The notes beneath the pieces were generated by a model. It had not been told where the DNA came from, did no database searches, and worked only from the letters and a program-made list of their open reading frames with translations. A program made the translations under genes and the position numbers. A stretch of DNA of 23,654 nt from Myxococcales bacterium (lineage in GTDB: Bacteria > Myxococcota > UBA796 > SXON01): positions 1 to 23,654 of the forward strand of contig SHYX01000062.1 in NCBI GenBank assembly GCA_009692585.1, given 5' to 3'. Positions 16,060-23,654 of the stretch are shown piece by piece. Each line of letters begins with the position of its first letter. Position 1 is the stretch's first letter.

Positions 16060-17601
16060 GTGACCGCCCGCGCCGCCCTGGCCTTGACGTCCGCGCTCGC
16101 CGCGGCGGTCGGGGTCGCCGCCACCTGGCCCCTCGTGCTCCATCTCGGCGACCACGCCCCTGCCGGCGTCTTCACCGAAGGACACATCGCTGCGCTCTCG
16201 GTCGCGACCCGTGTTCCCCCGTGGGTCACCCACACCATCCTGGCCGGGTGGCCGGACGGCGTCGACTTCCGGCCGCTGTTGTGGCCCTCGATCCTGCTGG
16301 CCCGACTCGTGGGCGGTGGTGCGGCCTACGACCTGACCGTCCTCTTCGTTCCGGTGGTCAACGTCCTCGGCGGCTGGATGCTCGGCCGCGCGCTCTTCGG
16401 CGAGGACCGCCCCGCGCTGGCGCTGGCGGCGCTGCTGGCGTTCCCCCCGTGGGTGCGCACGACGCTTCAGAACGGGCAGCCGGAGCAGGCCGTCCTCGGA
16501 CTCGGAGCCGGCGTGGTCGCGTTGACGATGTGGGCGGCCGTGGGTTCCCGGCATCGGCTCTGGGCGGTGGCGCCGCTGATTGCACTCGCGGGAATCAGCG
16601 CGCCCCACGTGGTCCTGGCCGGCCTGGCGATCATGGGCGTGTGGGCCGTCGCCGGCGCCCGGGAGTCCCCGCGGCGGGTGGTGGTGTTCGGGCTCGCCGC
16701 GGTCGGCGGCGGCCTGGTGGCCGCGTACCACGCCCCGGGATTTGACCGAGCGATTCCCCACTTCTTCTCTCCATTCGGCCTGCTCGACGCCCAGAACGGC
16801 CCCACCCCCAAACGTGCGGTCCTCCTTGCCGACCTGTTCTGGGCGGCGCGGGCGCCGCCGGGCCGCGGACCGGGGGTGGTGCATCTGGGGTATCTTGGAA
16901 TTCCACTGGTTCTCGGTGCGTTGGCGGCGCTACCCCGCGTCACGCCGCGCCCCGAGCGCTGGGCGTTCGCCGCCGCCCTCCTGCTGCTGGCGCTGGCGTT
17001 CGGCGAGTCCGGCCCCCTCGGCTTCGTCGTGAGCCTATCAAGTACGCTCGCCGCGAGCGGCACCCCCTATCGATTCGTGTTGGGCGCGGTCCTGGCGCTG
17101 TCCATCCTCGTCGCCCGCGCCCGCTGGGCCCCGCTGGTCGCGCTGCTGTCGCTGGCAGAGGCCGTCTGGGTGGATCCCCGCCCGCTGCCGATGCCGTTGG
17201 TAGCGGTCGAGACCGATGCCTCGAGCGGGGCGTTGTTGGGTGGGACGGGACCGGTTCTGGACCTGCCGTTGGTGGGGCGCGCGTGCCGCGAGGGCGCGGC
17301 GCACTACCTCGCGGAGGCGGGGCGCCACGGGAGGCCGACCCCCCTGTTTTTGCGATCCGGAGACCTCGCCTGGGGCGACGGGCTCGGCGCCCAGCGCGCG
17401 TTCGCCACCGCGCTGGCGAGCGCCGACTGCCCGACCGTCCTGCCACCGCTGCTCCGACGCTACGGCGCCATCGTGGTGCACGCCCACGGACGATGCCGAC
17501 TGGCCGAGAGCGAACGGACGTGTATCACGACCGTCTTCGGCCCCGGCGAGACCGCAGGGGAGACCGCTTGGTGGACGCTCCCGCTCCCAACCGAGCGCTG
17601 A
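16060..17601 (+). CDS. GT-C-like polytopic membrane protein
   Basis: The protein has 513 residues and starts at GTG with AGGG three bases upstream. About ten hydrophobic segments fill residues 1-375, followed by a soluble C-terminal domain of about 135 residues. The early loop after the first segment carries GVFTEGHIAAL, an acidic loop in the position where GT-C glycosyltransferases have catalytic Asp or Glu. The tail contains GPVLDLPLVGRACREGAAHYLAEAG and later PPLLRRYGAIVVHAHG, a layout I associate with uncharacterised myxobacterial membrane proteins having a periplasmic tail. Transfer of sugars or lipid-linked intermediates is an inference from topology. It is divergent from the sulfatase-like lipoprotein and convergent with xerD, 38 bases downstream. 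Confidence 0.6.
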   Translation: MTARAALALTSALAAAVGVAATWPLVLHLGDHAPAGVFTEGHIAALSVATRVPPWVTHTILAGWPDGVDFRPLLWPSILLARLVGGGAAYDLTVLFVPVVNVLGGWMLGRALFGEDRPALALAALLAFPPWVRTTLQNGQPEQAVLGLGAGVVALTMWAAVGSRHRLWAVAPLIALAGISAPHVVLAGLAIMGVWAVAGARESPRRVVVFGLAAVGGGLVAAYHAPGFDRAIPHFFSPFGLLDAQNGPTPKRAVLLADLFWAARAPPGRGPGVVHLGYLGIPLVLGALAALPRVTPRPERWAFAAALLLLALAFGESGPLGFVVSLSSTLAASGTPYRFVLGAVLALSILVARARWAPLVALLSLAEAVWVDPRPLPMPLVAVETDASSGALLGGTGPVLDLPLVGRACREGAAHYLAEAGRHGRPTPLFLRSGDLAWGDGLGAQRAFATALASADCPTVLPPLLRRYGAIVVHAHGRCRLAESERTCITTVFGPGETAGETAWWTLPLPTER

Positions 17602-17639
17602 ACCGCACGCTGCCGCCCCCGACCGGCGTGATTGGGAAA

Positions 17640-18566
17640 CTACCCTCGGGGGTGGAACTCCGCGTGTACCCGCTTCAGTCGTTCGCGGGTGACGTGGGTG
17701 TAGATCTGGGTGGTGGAGATGTCCACGTGACCGAGCATGGCCTGGAGGACACGCAGGTCGGCGCCGTGGTTGAGCAGGTGCGTCGCGAAGCTGTGGCGGA
17801 GCACATGGGGGCTCACCGTTCCGCGGATACCCGCCATCTTCGCGTGGCGACCCAGCCGCTCCCAGAAGTTCTGCCTCGTCATTGCGCGACCGCGTCGCGA
17901 CAAGAACACCGCCTTCGCTCCGGGAGGACGCGGTCGCGACAGGTAGTCGATGAGCAGCTCCCGGGCGACATCACCAAGTGGCACCAGCCTTTCTTTGCCA
18001 CCCTTCCCGAGCACGCGCACGAACCCTCCCTCGAGGTGCACGGCCGTCAACGGCAGGGTCACCAACTCGGTCACGCGGAGGCCCGTCGCGTACAGTAGTT
18101 CGATCATCACGTGATCGCGGAAGCCGAGTGGATCCGCGAGCTCAGGCGCCAGCAACAGCGACTCCACCTGCGCCTCGCTCAGGACGGTGGGCACCTTCCG
18201 ACCCGGCCGCGCGGCGCGGACCAGACCGCTGGGGTCCTCGCGGATCGCCCCTTCAACGAGGAGCCAGCGGAACAGCTGCCGGAAGGCGCTGCGATGCCGG
18301 GCTCGTGAGCGCGCGTCGAGGCCCGCGTCCGCGACGTGCACGAGGTAGGCGGCCAGATCGGCGTGCACCACCGCCGCCGGTTCGACCCGGCCGCGCGGCG
18401 CCATCCACCGCGCCATCCGCACCAGGTCGCTCCGGTAGGCGAGTTGGGTGTTCCTGGCCAGGGCGCGCTCGACCCGGATCCAGGCCAGGAAGCCCTCGAT
18501 CGCCTCGTTCCAGGCACCGGGTACGGCACGGTCGTCATCCACGTGCCGATCTACACCGATTCGCAT
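17640..18566 (-). CDS. xerD: Tyrosine recombinase of the XerC/XerD type
   Basis: The 308-residue protein shows the full catalytic set: Arg164 in ATGLRVTEL, Lys188 in the beta-hairpin GKGGKERLVPL, His254 and Arg257 in HVLRHSFATH, His280 in LGHVDI and the nucleophile Tyr289 in TQIYTHV. The N-terminal SAM-like domain (about residues 20-115, AIEGFLAWIRVERALARNT) is the core-binding part. Xer recombinases resolve chromosome dimers at dif, and the match is closer to XerD than to phage integrases. No mobile-element genes lie beside it, which supports the housekeeping reading. The start is uncertain: ATG at 18566 lacks a ribosome site, and GTG eight codons later would match the usual Xer N-terminus better. 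XerC versus XerD cannot be settled here. Confidence 0.9.
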   Translation of the reverse strand: MRIGVDRHVDDDRAVPGAWNEAIEGFLAWIRVERALARNTQLAYRSDLVRMARWMAPRGRVEPAAVVHADLAAYLVHVADAGLDARSRARHRSAFRQLFRWLLVEGAIREDPSGLVRAARPGRKVPTVLSEAQVESLLLAPELADPLGFRDHVMIELLYATGLRVTELVTLPLTAVHLEGGFVRVLGKGGKERLVPLGDVARELLIDYLSRPRPPGAKAVFLSRRGRAMTRQNFWERLGRHAKMAGIRGTVSPHVLRHSFATHLLNHGADLRVLQAMLGHVDISTTQIYTHVTRERLKRVHAEFHPRG

Positions 18567-18628
18567 CGACCCGGTGCCTCGGACGAGCTAATTGGGCCCC
18601 CCGTCGGGACGCGGCGGACAGCTCTCGC

Positions 18629-18641
18629 GGAGTCACCGATG
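18629..18641 (+). promoter_or_regulatory. Ribosome binding site of sdhC
   Basis: GGAG at 18629-18632 lies six bases before the ATG at 18639. It selects this start over longer in-frame extensions that would run through the xerD start region. The 72-base gap to xerD must hold the sdh promoter, but no clear -35/-10 pair is visible. Confidence 0.55.
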
Positions 18642-19505
18642 GCAGCAGATGTGGGCACTGGCGGACACCCCAAGGGGATGTTCAAGACGCTCCGAACGGA
18701 CGCGTGGTGGTTCGAACCCCTGTGGACGGGGCTCGGCTTCCTGCTGTTCACCATCTACGCCAACTACGAGATGCTCAAGGGCGACAACTACTGGTACAAC
18801 GCCGGTGTCGAGGGCTTCGGCGGCTACCTGTCGCCCTTCTTCTCGCCGCTGCTCTTCGCCGACACGCGGGTATGGGCCGCCGCGCCGGTTCACGAGTCCG
18901 TCTTCGGCTTGGCGCCGGCGTGGTGGCCGACGTGGTTCCCCTCGATCTCGGCGGCCCTCATCCTGCCGTTGCCGCTGTCGTTCCGTTTGACCTGCTACTA
19001 TTACCGGAAGTTCTACTATCGCGCCTACTTCATGACGCCCCCGGCCTGCGCGGTCAACCCGGCGCCACAGCCGGGCCGGTACGAAGGCGAGCGGATGATG
19101 CTCCTCTTCCAGAACCTGCACCGGTACGCTCTGTACACCGCGATCGTCGTGATTGGCTTTTTGTCCTACGACGCGTTCATGTCCTTTTTCCGGGGTGGCC
19201 AGCTCGGCGTCGGCGTCGGCAGCATCATCCTGACGATCAACCCGATTCTGCTCGGCATGTACACCTTCGGTTGCCACGCGTGGCGCCACCTCGTCGGCGG
19301 GCGGAAGGACTGCTTCAGTTGCGACGCCCTCAACCGTGACAAGGGAATGACGAAGTCCCACGGCGCGTGGCGGGCGGTCACCTGGCTCAATGAACGGCAC
19401 ATGCTCCTGGCGTGGGTCAGCATGATCTGGGTCGGCTGGACCGGCGTGTACGTGCGCCTGGTCGCTTCGGGGACCATCACCGACTTCAACACGTGGGGCA
19501 ACTGA
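18639..19505 (+). CDS. sdhC: Succinate dehydrogenase membrane anchor, Sdh1-type
   Basis: The 288-residue single-chain anchor has about five membrane helices. It passes electrons between SdhB and the quinone pool. It resembles the actinobacterial Sdh1 anchor (the Rv0249c kind) rather than the short SdhC/SdhD pair. Matching segments are LTCYYYRKFYYRAY then PPACAV (118-139), LFQNLHRYALY (156-166), YTFGCHAWRH (208-217), NERHMLLAWV (251-260) and VASGTITD (275-282). Cys119, Cys137, His161, Cys212, His213, His217, Cys225, Cys228 and His254 are candidates for metal or haem ligation. The mycobacterial Sdh1 complex is reported to hold a Rieske-type cluster in its membrane part. The stop overlaps the sdhA start by one base (TGATG). 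The family match is from memory of the sequence pattern. Confidence 0.8.
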   Translation: MAADVGTGGHPKGMFKTLRTDAWWFEPLWTGLGFLLFTIYANYEMLKGDNYWYNAGVEGFGGYLSPFFSPLLFADTRVWAAAPVHESVFGLAPAWWPTWFPSISAALILPLPLSFRLTCYYYRKFYYRAYFMTPPACAVNPAPQPGRYEGERMMLLFQNLHRYALYTAIVVIGFLSYDAFMSFFRGGQLGVGVGSIILTINPILLGMYTFGCHAWRHLVGGRKDCFSCDALNRDKGMTKSHGAWRAVTWLNERHMLLAWVSMIWVGWTGVYVRLVASGTITDFNTWGN

Positions 19506-21340
19506 TGCTCGAGGTCAAAGAACTCCAGCGCGTCGATCACGACGTCCTCATCATCGGTGCCGGCGGTGCCGGCCTTCGGGCGGCGATCGAGTGCGGCATG
19601 GCCGGCCTCTCGACCGGGGTGATCTGCAAGTCGCTGCTCGGCAAGGCGCACACGGTGATGGCCGAGGGCGGGATGGCCGCGGCCATGGGCAACGCCGACG
19701 CGCGCGACAACTGGAAGATCCACTTCCGCGACACCATGCGGGGGGGCAAGTTCCTCAACGACTGGCGCATGGCCGAACACCACGCAAAGGAAGCGCCCGC
19801 CCGCGTCCACGAGCTGGAAGACTGGGGCGCGGTCTTCGATCGCACCAAGGACGGGCTGATCTCCCAGCGCAACTTCGGCGGACATCGGTACCCGCGGCTG
19901 GCGCACGTCGGGGACCGCACCGGACTGGAGCTGATCCGCACGCTCCAGGATCGGGCCGTGCACCAGCCGAACCTCAAGGTGCACATGGAGTGCACCGTGC
20001 TGGACCTGCTGCTGGACGGCGACCGCATCGCCGGCGCCGTCTGCTACTGGCGCAACACCGGTCGCTTCATCGTGTTCACCGCCAAGGCCGTCATCCTGGC
20101 GACGGGTGGCGGCGGCAAGTCGTGGAGCGTCACCAGCAACAGCTGGGAGTGCACCGGCGATGGCTACGCCCTGGCCTACGAGGCCGGCGCCGAGCTGGTC
20201 GACATGGAGTTCACCCAGTTCCATCCCACCGGAATGGTCTGGCCGCCCTCGGTCAAAGGCACGCTGGTGACCGAAGGCGTCCGTGGGGAGGGCGGCATCC
20301 TCCTCAACAAGGACGGTGAGCGCTTCATGTTCAAATACGTCCCGGAGAAGTTTGCGAAAGAGACGGCGGACACCGTCGAGGAAGCGCAGCGCTGGCTCGA
20401 TGGCGACAAAGCGGCGCGGCGCCCACCGGAACTGCTCACCCGCGACGTCGTCGCCCGCTCGATCAACGCCGAGGTCAAGGCCGGGCGCGGCTCGCCCCAC
20501 GGCGGGGTCTTCCTGGACATCGCGTCGCGACGCCCGGGCGACTACATCAAGAAGAAGCTCCCGTCGATGTATCACCAGTTCAAGGAGCTGGCAGAGCTGG
20601 ACATCACCAAGGAACCGATGGAGGTCGGTCCGACCTGCCACTACTTCATGGGCGGCGTCAAGGTCGACGCCGACAGCCAGATGTCGCGCGTCCCCGGCCT
20701 GTTCGCCGCCGGCGAGGTCTCCGGTGGCATGCACGGCGCCAATCGCCTCGGTGGCAACTCGCTCAGCGACCTCATCGTCTTCGGCAAGCTCGCCGGCGAC
20801 GGCGCGGTCTCCTACTGTAGAAGTGTCGCGACACCCAGCCTCCCCGAAGAGCAGGTGCTCACCTCGATCCGCCGCGCCACCGCCATCCTCAACCGCGAGT
20901 CGGGCGAAAACCCCTACCTCATCCACGAAGACCTCCAGAAATCGATGCAGGACAACGTCGGCATCATCCGGACGCGGACCGAGTTGGAGGCGGCGCTGAT
21001 CAACCTCGACGTCCTGGGCGAACGCGCGTCGCGAGTCAAGGCGCCGGGAACCTCGCAGTACAACGCCGGCTGGCACGAAGCCATCGACCTCCGGGCCATG
21101 CTGCTCGTCAGCGAGGCCGTCACCCGCGGTGCGCTCACCCGGCAGGAGAGCCGCGGCGGCCACACCCGCGACGACTTCCCCGGCGAGCGCGACGATTGGA
21201 CCCGGTGCAACATCGTCTCTCGAAAGGGCACCGACGGCCGCATGGAGGTCGAGTGTGTCGCCCGCCTGCCCGGCCCACCCGAGCTGGTCGCCATCGCCAA
21301 CGCAACGCTGGAAGAGCTGGAGGGCAAATCCAATGGCTGA
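19505..21340 (+). CDS. sdhA: Succinate dehydrogenase flavoprotein subunit
   Basis: The 611-residue protein oxidises succinate to fumarate with covalently bound FAD. The Rossmann motif is IIGAGGAG (16-23). His49 in KAHTVMAEGG is the position of the FAD-linked histidine. Substrate-site residues are in QFHPTG (His240), TEGVRGEGG (Arg260), CHYFMGG (His379) and GANRLGGNSL (Arg414). The acidic HTRDDFPGERDDW segment (553-565) is typical of the C-terminal domain. Length and motifs are those of an active enzyme. The gene is coupled to sdhC by TGATG and overlaps sdhB by eight bases. The anchor-flavoprotein-iron-sulfur order is that of the mycobacterial Sdh1 operon. Confidence 0.95.
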   Translation: MLEVKELQRVDHDVLIIGAGGAGLRAAIECGMAGLSTGVICKSLLGKAHTVMAEGGMAAAMGNADARDNWKIHFRDTMRGGKFLNDWRMAEHHAKEAPARVHELEDWGAVFDRTKDGLISQRNFGGHRYPRLAHVGDRTGLELIRTLQDRAVHQPNLKVHMECTVLDLLLDGDRIAGAVCYWRNTGRFIVFTAKAVILATGGGGKSWSVTSNSWECTGDGYALAYEAGAELVDMEFTQFHPTGMVWPPSVKGTLVTEGVRGEGGILLNKDGERFMFKYVPEKFAKETADTVEEAQRWLDGDKAARRPPELLTRDVVARSINAEVKAGRGSPHGGVFLDIASRRPGDYIKKKLPSMYHQFKELAELDITKEPMEVGPTCHYFMGGVKVDADSQMSRVPGLFAAGEVSGGMHGANRLGGNSLSDLIVFGKLAGDGAVSYCRSVATPSLPEEQVLTSIRRATAILNRESGENPYLIHEDLQKSMQDNVGIIRTRTELEAALINLDVLGERASRVKAPGTSQYNAGWHEAIDLRAMLLVSEAVTRGALTRQESRGGHTRDDFPGERDDWTRCNIVSRKGTDGRMEVECVARLPGPPELVAIANATLEELEGKSNG

Positions 21341-22073
21341 GCGCACGTTCAGGGTCTGGCGCGGTGACGCCGAGGGCGGGGAGTTCGTGGATTACCAGGT
21401 GGAGATCGAGCCGGGAATGGTGGTGCTCGACGCGGTGCATCGCATCCAGACCCACCAAGCGAACGACCTCGCGGTACGCTGGAACTGCAAGGCTGGAAAG
21501 TGCGGCAGTTGTTCGTGCGAGGTCAACGGCAAGCCCAAGCTCAGCTGCATGACCCGCGTCAACGACTACGCCCCCGACGCCACCATCACCATCCAGCCGC
21601 TGCGGACCTTCCCCATCGTGAAGGATCTCGTCACCGACGTCAGCTGGAACTACGAGCAGAAGGCCAGGATCAAGCCCCTGCAGCCCCGCCCGCGTGAGGC
21701 CGACGGCACCCACCGCATGCAGCAGGAAGACGTGGACCGCGTCCAGGAATTCCGAAAGTGCATCGAGTGTTTCTTGTGCCAGGACGTCTGTCATGTCCTC
21801 CGCAACCAGGACCGCAAGGACGCCTTCGTCGGCCCTCGCTTCATGATCCACCTGGCGCAGTTGGAGATGCACCCGCTCGACACCGCCGACCGAATCCCCG
21901 CGATCAAAGAGGAGTACGGCAGCGGTCTGTGCAACATCACCCGCTGTTGTACCGACGTCTGTCCCGAGCACATCAACATCACCGACAACGCGATCATCCC
22001 GCTCAAGGAGCGCGTGGTCGACCGCTATTACGACCCCGTGATGATGATCTGGCGGGCGCTGACCGGGAAGTAG
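21333..22073 (+). CDS. sdhB: Succinate dehydrogenase iron-sulfur subunit
   Basis: The 246-residue protein carries electrons from FAD to the anchor through three clusters. The plant-type [2Fe-2S] ligands are Cys52, Cys57, Cys60 and Cys72 (CKAGKCGSC, then LSC). Cys143, Cys146, Cys149 and Cys210 fit the [4Fe-4S] site, and Cys153, Cys200 and Cys206 fit the [3Fe-4S] site, with the same spacing as the E. coli protein offset by six. All ligands are present. GGAGGG at about 21319-21324 gives a good ribosome site inside the end of sdhA. It is the last gene of the operon and is followed by a hairpin and a convergent gene. Confidence 0.95.
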   Translation: MAERTFRVWRGDAEGGEFVDYQVEIEPGMVVLDAVHRIQTHQANDLAVRWNCKAGKCGSCSCEVNGKPKLSCMTRVNDYAPDATITIQPLRTFPIVKDLVTDVSWNYEQKARIKPLQPRPREADGTHRMQQEDVDRVQEFRKCIECFLCQDVCHVLRNQDRKDAFVGPRFMIHLAQLEMHPLDTADRIPAIKEEYGSGLCNITRCCTDVCPEHINITDNAIIPLKERVVDRYYDPVMMIWRALTGK

Positions 22074-22123
22074 CGTCGGGGAGGCGCACCAAAGCAGGTG
22101 GGCGCGGGCTCACCGGAGCGGCC

Positions 22124-22139
22124 GGCTACTCCCGTAGCC
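22124..22139 (+). terminator. Small hairpin between sdhB and the convergent gene
   Basis: GGCTAC pairs perfectly with GTAGCC around a TCCC loop, about 50 bases after the sdhB stop and 13 before the end of the convergent gene. No T-run follows on either strand, so it is at best a weak or factor-assisted terminator or a transcript-end stabiliser. Confidence 0.3.
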
Positions 22140-22151
22140 TCGGCGGGGGCG

Positions 22152-23468
22152 TCACCGCCTCCCAGAGATTCCCGTCACCCGGACATTCCGGTCGCCGCCA
22201 GGGCCTGCCTTGTCGTTGACGAACTCGATCGTGACCCGATGGGGACCCGACGTCGCGGGCCCCAACTCGTGCGCCATCGGCGCGATCAGCGCCAGGTGGC
22301 GGAGCGGGCCGCCGTCCACCGCGACATCGACTTCCGGCGGGCCCTGGAACGCGTCCCCTTCGAGGGTCAGCGTCACCCCGACGAGCGGCTCGACGGCCGT
22401 GAACTCCAGGGTGACGGCGCCATCGTGGACCAGCTCGAGGTGGAGCGCCCCGCCGGGTGGGACCATCTCGCCGAGGGTGCCCCCCCTCCAGCCGCTGGGG
22501 AGGCCCTGGGTGCGCTCGAAGAGGGCCCGGAGGCCGTCGACGTCGCCCTCGCGGGGGTGTCGCGCCAGCAGACGCAGGGCCTCGCCACCGCGGCCGGCCG
22601 CTTCGAGGGCGCGCGCGACGGCGACCACCACGCCCTCGGCCCGTGCCGGCCTCCAGCCCAGGGTCAGCGCCGTCTCCCAGCCGAGGGCCAGCGCGGCCTC
22701 GTCACGGGCCGGCGCCGCGCTCACCAGGGCCGCCAACGCCCCGGGTTGCCCCGCCGCGTCCGCCAGGAGGGCGTCGTAGACCCGCGGGAGCACGTCGATC
22801 TCCTGGGCCGCGACGAGGCGCTCCGCCGGCGGCATGCGCCCGAGCCGAAGCAGGCGCCCGGTCGTGGCCATGCCGACCACGACCAGCCCGAGGGCCAGCG
22901 CCCGCGGACCGGTCACCGCCGCGACCAGCCGAGCCCTGAGCGGCGGACGCGCCGGCGCGCGCATCGACATCCCGCGCGGGTCCTCGGGCAGCCGGAGCAC
23001 GTGCGGCGCCGGCAACCACGCGGCGATGGCCGCTGCGGTCGCGGTGGCCAGGCCCAGGTTCAGCGCCGGCCACACCCCCTGCGACGCCGCGGGCAGCACC
23101 CTGAGCGCCACCACCTGCTTTGCGGCGAGCACCGCGCCCAGCAGGAGCGCCAGCCCCGCCACCCGGGCGAGCGTGCGCCGGGCTGCGGCCTCGCCCCCGT
23201 CCGCGAGGCTGGTTCCGCGGGCGCTCGCCCCGACGGCGACGGCCGCAAGCACCGCCGCCCCCACCCACGGAGCCGGCCCCGCCGCCAACGCCGCCGCCAA
23301 TCCCGCCGCGCCCACCAGTCGCGCCACCGAGGGCACCGCCAGCGCCACGAGCCCGCACACCCCCGCGATCACCCCCTGGTGCCACGGAAGCGGCCGAAGC
23401 GCAAGACCGACGACCAGCGCCAGCGCCAGCGGCGAGGCGACGAGCCGAAGCGCCGCGCCTATTCCCAC
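22152..23468 (-). CDS. Membrane protein with a calcium-dependent carbohydrate-binding-like tail
   Basis: The 438-residue protein is very rich in Ala, Gly and Leu. Residues 1-210 contain some six or seven hydrophobic segments. Residues about 213-320 are helical and repeat-like ([26 protein letters not shown]). The last 100 residues are a beta-domain ending [22 protein letters not shown] (410-431). The pattern V.F.ND.....GGDRN..V is the calcium-site signature of xylan-binding modules of the CBM36/CBM60 type. A membrane protein displaying a sugar-binding domain in the periplasm is inferred. The GTG start at 23468 overlaps the end of guaA by ten bases and is tentative, since no ribosome site is visible. 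I do not recognise the membrane part. Confidence 0.55.
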   Translation of the reverse strand: MGIGAALRLVASPLALALVVGLALRPLPWHQGVIAGVCGLVALAVPSVARLVGAAGLAAALAAGPAPWVGAAVLAAVAVGASARGTSLADGGEAAARRTLARVAGLALLLGAVLAAKQVVALRVLPAASQGVWPALNLGLATATAAAIAAWLPAPHVLRLPEDPRGMSMRAPARPPLRARLVAAVTGPRALALGLVVVGMATTGRLLRLGRMPPAERLVAAQEIDVLPRVYDALLADAAGQPGALAALVSAAPARDEAALALGWETALTLGWRPARAEGVVVAVARALEAAGRGGEALRLLARHPREGDVDGLRALFERTQGLPSGWRGGTLGEMVPPGGALHLELVHDGAVTLEFTAVEPLVGVTLTLEGDAFQGPPEVDVAVDGGPLRHLALIAPMAHELGPATSGPHRVTIEFVNDKAGPGGDRNVRVTGISGRR

Positions 23469-23654
23469 TCGATGGTCGCCGGGGGCTTGGTCGAGACGTC
23501 GTACACCACCCGGTTGATGCCGCGAACCTCGTTGATGATCCGGTTGGCGATGCGGGTGAGCGCCGATATCGGCACGTCCGCCACGCTCGCGGTCATGCCG
23601 TCGGTGCTGTGCACGCAGCGGATGGCGCACACCTCCTCGTAGGTGCGGTTGTCG
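23459..23654 (-). CDS. guaA: GMP synthase, C-terminal end (partial)
   Basis: Only the last 64 codons lie in the window, and the 5' end is cut by the right edge. The translation [19 protein letters not shown], then [18 protein letters not shown], and the closing [14 protein letters not shown] are the highly conserved C-terminus of GuaA, which aminates XMP to GMP using glutamine. The PPATIEWE ending is close to invariant in the family. The stop codon at 23459-23461 overlaps the start of the downstream membrane-protein gene. Confidence 0.95.
   Translation of the reverse strand, partial: DNRTYEEVCAIRCVHSTDGMTASVADVPISALTRIANRIINEVRGINRVVYDVSTKPPATIEWE

Noticed and set aside
17640..18566. The tyrosine recombinase as an integrase marking a genomic island
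   Set aside because: The sequence is of the Xer housekeeping type, and there is no tRNA, attachment-site repeat or phage or plasmid gene nearby.
18707..18720. GGTTCGAACCCC, which resembles a tRNA T-arm
   Set aside because: It lies inside sdhC and encodes WFEPL. No acceptor, D or anticodon arm can be assembled around it.

Overview
The window is about 70% GC and almost fully coding. It comes from a Gram-negative bacterium: it carries outer-membrane beta-barrels, lipobox lipoproteins and an NlpC/P60 lipoprotein. Lipoproteins with Asp/Thr/Gly-rich linkers or many cysteines, GC-rich DNA and many GTG starts suggest a myxobacterial-type lineage (Myxococcota or a former deltaproteobacterial relative). 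That is an inference from composition and gene style, not from a marker gene.

Layout. (1) 1-6370, plus strand: an untranslated leader, then seven tightly packed genes. They encode an orphan PAS-domain protein, a polytopic membrane protein, a SpeD-like pyruvoyl decarboxylase, an outer-membrane barrel, a degenerate M1-like/Omp85-like fusion, a cysteine-rich lipoprotein and an NlpC/P60 lipoprotein. (2) 6395-8175, minus strand: a leader, an EcsC-like gene, and a shrunken carbamoyltransferase-like gene whose start overlaps the EcsC stop. (3) 8219-12059, minus strand: a leader core, a large GT-C glycosyltransferase fused to an alkaline-phosphatase-like domain, a metallo-beta-lactamase-fold hydrolase and another outer-membrane barrel. 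(4) 12105-14630, plus: a Ski2-like DUF3516-type RNA helicase. (5) 14655-15980, minus: a sulfatase-family lipoprotein, divergent from a GT-C-like membrane protein at 16060-17601. (6) 17640-18566, minus: a XerD-type tyrosine recombinase. (7) 18639-22073, plus: a three-gene succinate dehydrogenase operon in the order anchor-flavoprotein-iron-sulfur, with an anchor of the actinobacterial Sdh1 kind. (8) 22152-23654, minus: a membrane protein with a calcium-dependent carbohydrate-binding-like tail, and the 3' end of guaA.

The main unexplained signal is a family of 5' leader elements. Two 152-nt copies, at 17-168 (plus) and 8024-8175 (minus), differ at about ten positions with no gaps, and both are followed by a long GC-rich hairpin just before the first gene. 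A third copy, reduced to the core, lies at 12019-12059 (minus). All three sit in the sense orientation about 45-70 nt before the first gene of an operon, so the three units of the first 12 kb all start with one. The later units do not. I do not recognise the motif as a known riboswitch or RNA family. It could be an undescribed cis-regulatory RNA, or a dispersed repeat that landed in promoter regions.

Taken together, regions 1-3 and 5 look like cell-envelope functions (barrels, lipoproteins, peptidoglycan hydrolase, glycan transfer and phosphate or sulfate chemistry), and regions 4, 6, 7 and 8 are mostly housekeeping. I saw no tRNA, rRNA, CRISPR array, transposase or phage gene, and no gene-free stretch longer than about 250 bases.
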